Source of the DNA: Ifrita kowaldi
Lineage: Eukaryota; Chordata; Aves; Passeriformes; Cinclosomatidae
Assembly (NCBI GenBank): GCA_013398055.1
Contig: VZRS01002658.1
Coordinates: forward strand, 194,864-258,863
Length of the DNA: 64,000 nt
Direction: 5' to 3'
Both the position numbers and the translations under genes were made by a program. Positions 61,890 through 64,000 of the stretch are shown one piece after another; positions within the stretch are counted from its first letter, which is position 1, and each line of letters starts with the position of its first letter. A model generated the notes under the pieces. That model was not told the DNA's origin. It saw nothing but the letters and a program-made list of their open reading frames with translations, and made no database searches.

Positions 61890-62515
61890 CAGAATATCAT
61901 AGAAAAGAGATGATAGAAAAGAGATCCATAGCCAAAATTTGTAAAGGTATGCCCAAGGATTTCATGTATTCATAGGAAGGACCCACTAGGATCATCAAGG
62001 TCCTCGTTCTACACAAGACAGCCCCAAGAGTCACACCATGTGCCTGGGAGCATTATCCAAATGCCTCTTGAACTCGGACAGCTTGGTGCTGTGACCACTT
62101 CCCTGGGGAGCCTGTTCCAGTGCCCAACCACCCTCTGGGTGAAATTTTTTTTCCAAAAATCTAACCTAAACCTCCCTTGACACAACTTCAGGGCATTCCA
62201 TCAGGTCCTGTTGGGTCACCAAAGAGTCACTACCTGCCCCTCCACTTTCCCTCATAAGGATTTTGAAGATTGCTATGACATCTCCCCTCAGTCTCTTCCA
62301 GGCCAAACAGACCAAGTGACCCCAGCCTCTCCTCATTTGGCTTCCCCATTTGATCCTTCACCATCTTTGTAGGCCGCCTTTGGACACTCTCTAGTAGCTT
62401 TATATTCTTCTTATATTCTGGTGCCCAAAATTCTATTCTTCTGGTGCACACAATATTCTGTGTGAGGCCACAGCAGCACAGAGCAGAGTGGGATTAACAC
62501 GTCCCTGAAACAGCT
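61890..62515 (-). mobile_element. CR1 LINE fragment, 3' UTR and ORF2 end
   Basis: From ggaaggacccactaggatca through gagcctgttccagtgcccaa to cttcttatattctggtgccc, the sequence follows CR1 in inverse orientation. The minus strand encodes FWAPEYKKNIKLLESVQRRP and EERLGSLGLFGLEE, the C-terminal part of ORF2. A 70-bp interruption containing the tandem gatagaaaagagat lies near 61905-61972. Dead copy. Confidence 0.92.
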
Positions 62516-63296
62516 GGGTGATTCAGATTATAGTGTTAAAAGGAAAGGACCTATTTAAGTAGAAGAAAAGATGATGACTGTAAGATTTATTCCAGCTATC
62601 CTCAATGTTATTCTTAGCATTAACTATTCTTAGCCTAAGGTTATTCTTAGCCTTAAAATGAGTTTTTAAAGATAACTGGCTGAGACAAATTATTTGAATT
62701 ATTTAGGCTGAAGCAGAGGACGGCACTAAAACTCTTCAACCTGTGGACAGATAGACCTGCGGAGTTCCAGGTATCTCAAACAAATGTGACGAGGCTTGTA
62801 GGAAAATGCAGTGCTTGACAACACTAGAATGAAAAGAAGCTGCATTGTACTTGTACCCATCCTGTGGCACTTTCTGCTGCTCTCAGACAAATGTTGCCTA
62901 TGATGTCTTGTCGCGGTGACCCAGCCCGCTCCTGGGCCCAATGACATCATGTGGGTGGATTTCCCCGCCCACGACAGTGGCTCCGAAGGCGGGTCTATGG
63001 GTGGTTCCGAAGGCGGTACCCCTAAGGACACCGCCCCTTGGGTGTCACCCTGAGCCCATCTCCTCCCCCGTTTCTGGAAGTTTCTTTGATTCTTAGTTCC
63101 TTATTGGTTAGCCCATTCATGTTCATTCATTTCCCTTGTTAAATATGTAATTATGTTCTGGAAGATTCTGTGCTGTTCGACGCCCTATTGGCTGTCCCCT
63201 GTTTGTCCCTCCCTTTGTCTGTTGCTATTGGTTCCTTGTCAACCCTCGTCATTCTCCCATTGGTTTACCCTCTGAATCCACCCCTGAGTTCCCCCG

Positions 63297-63304
63297 TATA
63301 AAAA
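63297..63304 (+). promoter_or_regulatory. TATA box of the ERVK-type LTR
   Basis: TATAAAAA, 34 bp after the last ATTGG box and 54 bp before the polyadenylation signal. This spacing fits a retroviral promoter with a short R region. Confidence 0.75.
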
Positions 63305-63357
63305 TAGCTGTCTGGGTTCCCCCCCCTTCGCCTTTTTCTTGCTGCTCCCTTTGGATC

Positions 63358-63363
63358 AATAAA
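63358..63363 (+). terminator. Polyadenylation signal of the ERVK-type LTR
   Basis: AATAAA downstream of the LTR TATA box, expected near the R region of an LTR. Confidence 0.75.
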
Positions 63364-63573
63364 CCGGAAACTGTTGCAACAAGAGAGATCCCTTCCTCCT
63401 TCTTTGCCTCTGCCAGTTGCCTAGCAGCAACACTGATTGCAGCCTGCTCCCCAAGGAGCCAAGGGCAGAAAGCTCCAGCAGGAGCCAACACTTTGGTTTT
63501 GCCTCACCGGCTGGAACACCTAAGCGAATCGCCTGCCAGGCCTCCGGGCGGCCTAGTGGCCAGCGCAACAGGG

Positions 63574-63591
63574 TGACGCCCAACGTGGGGC
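63574..63591 (+). other. Retroviral primer-binding site, Lys-tRNA type
   Basis: TGACGCCCAACGTGGGGC lies 3 bp after the LTR end. It is complementary to the 3' end of tRNA-Lys(1,2) except at the third base. This primer is typical of betaretroviruses and supports the ERVK-type assignment. Confidence 0.85.
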
Positions 63592-63691
63592 TCTCTGGAC
63601 AACTGGACATCTAGCCAGAGAGCCTTGAAAAAGGTGTTCAGGTCAACTGACCTTCAGCTGTGCCGTGGACTTATACCTTTGTGTTGGGATT

Positions 63692-64000
63692 TGTTGCGGT
63701 GGTTCAGCCTGTGGAGCTGATCTCGTGGGTCCACTTCTCCCCTCGCGATAGCGGGGGGGAAGAAAGTTCCACCGAGGACCCCGAGACAGACACGCCAATC
63801 TAGGAGCACCGCCCTGTAGGCGTCTCCGAGGACCCGCACTCTCCTCCCTCTGTCTGGCTCGTTCCAGAAAGTTCTGTTGTCTTCTGTTCCTGATAGGTTA
63901 ATTACCCAACGCGTATTTATGTTCTCCGGTTTACTAAGTAATTAGGTTCTGGAANAACGCGTATTTATGTTCTCCGGTTTACTAAGTAATTAGGTTCTGG
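63692..64000 (+). mobile_element. Second, related LTR (5' part, cut by window end)
   Basis: Starts TGTTGCGGTGGTTCAGCC, aligning with the first LTR start (TGTCGCGGTGACCCAGCC). Further matches are caccgccctgtaggcgtctc against caccgccccttgggtgtcac, and taattaggttctgga against taattatgttctgga. It is clearly diverged from the first LTR, so it belongs to another subfamily or insertion. The last 45 bases repeat the preceding 47 around an N. Confidence 0.75.
63908..64000. repeat. Direct duplication around N at 63955 (assembly artefact)
   Basis: Bases 63908-63954 (starting aacgcgtatttatg) recur from 63956 to the window end, separated only by N. It is the same pattern as at 46440, an unmerged overlap of contig ends. 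Confidence 0.9.

Larger units (their letters stand above)
62909..63570 (+). mobile_element. ERVK-type (betaretrovirus-like) LTR
   Basis: The LTR begins TGTCGCGG and ends CGCAACA, a near-perfect terminal inverted repeat. In order it contains four inverted CCAAT boxes (ATTGG at 63103, 63187, 63227 and 63259), a TATA box (63297-63304) and AATAAA (63358-63363), placing U3, R and U5 in plus orientation. A primer-binding site follows three bases after the end. About 662 bp. It is an old proviral end; no gag, pro, pol or env coding sequence lies in the window. Confidence 0.9.

Noticed and set aside
63249..63610. Minus-strand open frames of 80-84 codons over the ERVK-type LTR
   Set aside because: Antisense to LTR U3/U5 sequence. 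No retroviral protein lies on that strand.

Overview
This is a 64 kb piece of a bird genome, most likely a songbird (passerine). Evidence for a bird: intron sizes are moderate, there are several CR1 LINE remnants, and LTR elements resemble avian (in two cases passerine) endogenous retroviruses. The only protein-coding gene I can establish is MTMR7 (myotubularin-related protein 7). It lies entirely on the minus strand between 42096 (start codon) and 3561 (end of the stop codon).

The MTMR7 model has 14 coding exons. All 13 introns have GT-AG boundaries, the reading frame is continuous, and the conceptual protein is 658 residues, close to the roughly 660 of the mammalian protein. The encoded enzyme is a 3-phosphoinositide phosphatase: PH-GRAM domain, tyrosine-phosphatase-like domain with an intact CX5R active site (C338 to R344), coiled coil, and a Ser-rich tail. 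Exon 1 sits in a strong CpG island (about 41800-42600) with an optimal Kozak context. This island is the promoter region and also holds a 4 x 14 bp minisatellite and an AT-rich block.

Layout: 1-~650, probable 3' end of a convergent plus-strand gene (poly(A) signal at 596; VPS37A by mammalian synteny, inferred only). ~1160-3560, MTMR7 3' UTR and downstream DNA. 3561-42096, MTMR7 exons and introns; the introns hold a solo ERVL-type LTR (29080-29642), a second passerine-type LTR (33209-33865), a short CR1 tail (31025-31085) and a 79-bp near-perfect palindrome (20545-20623). 41800-42600, CpG island. 42600-62900, about 20 kb of intergenic DNA with CR1 remnants, simple repeats, a TATA-containing segment and one orphan exon-like signal; no coding gene was recognised there. 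62909-64000, a betaretrovirus-like (ERVK-type) LTR with a Lys-tRNA-type primer-binding site, followed 121 bp later by the start of a related but diverged second LTR.

Two single-N positions (46440 and 63955) are each flanked by direct copies of the same sequence (456 bp and at least 45 bp). This is the mark of unmerged contig overlaps, not real duplications. I see no prokaryotic-type systems, CRISPR, tRNA or rRNA genes. No clearly new biological system stands out. The best candidates for follow-up are the intron-6 palindrome, the exon-like signal at 61345-61387 and the paired LTRs at the right edge.
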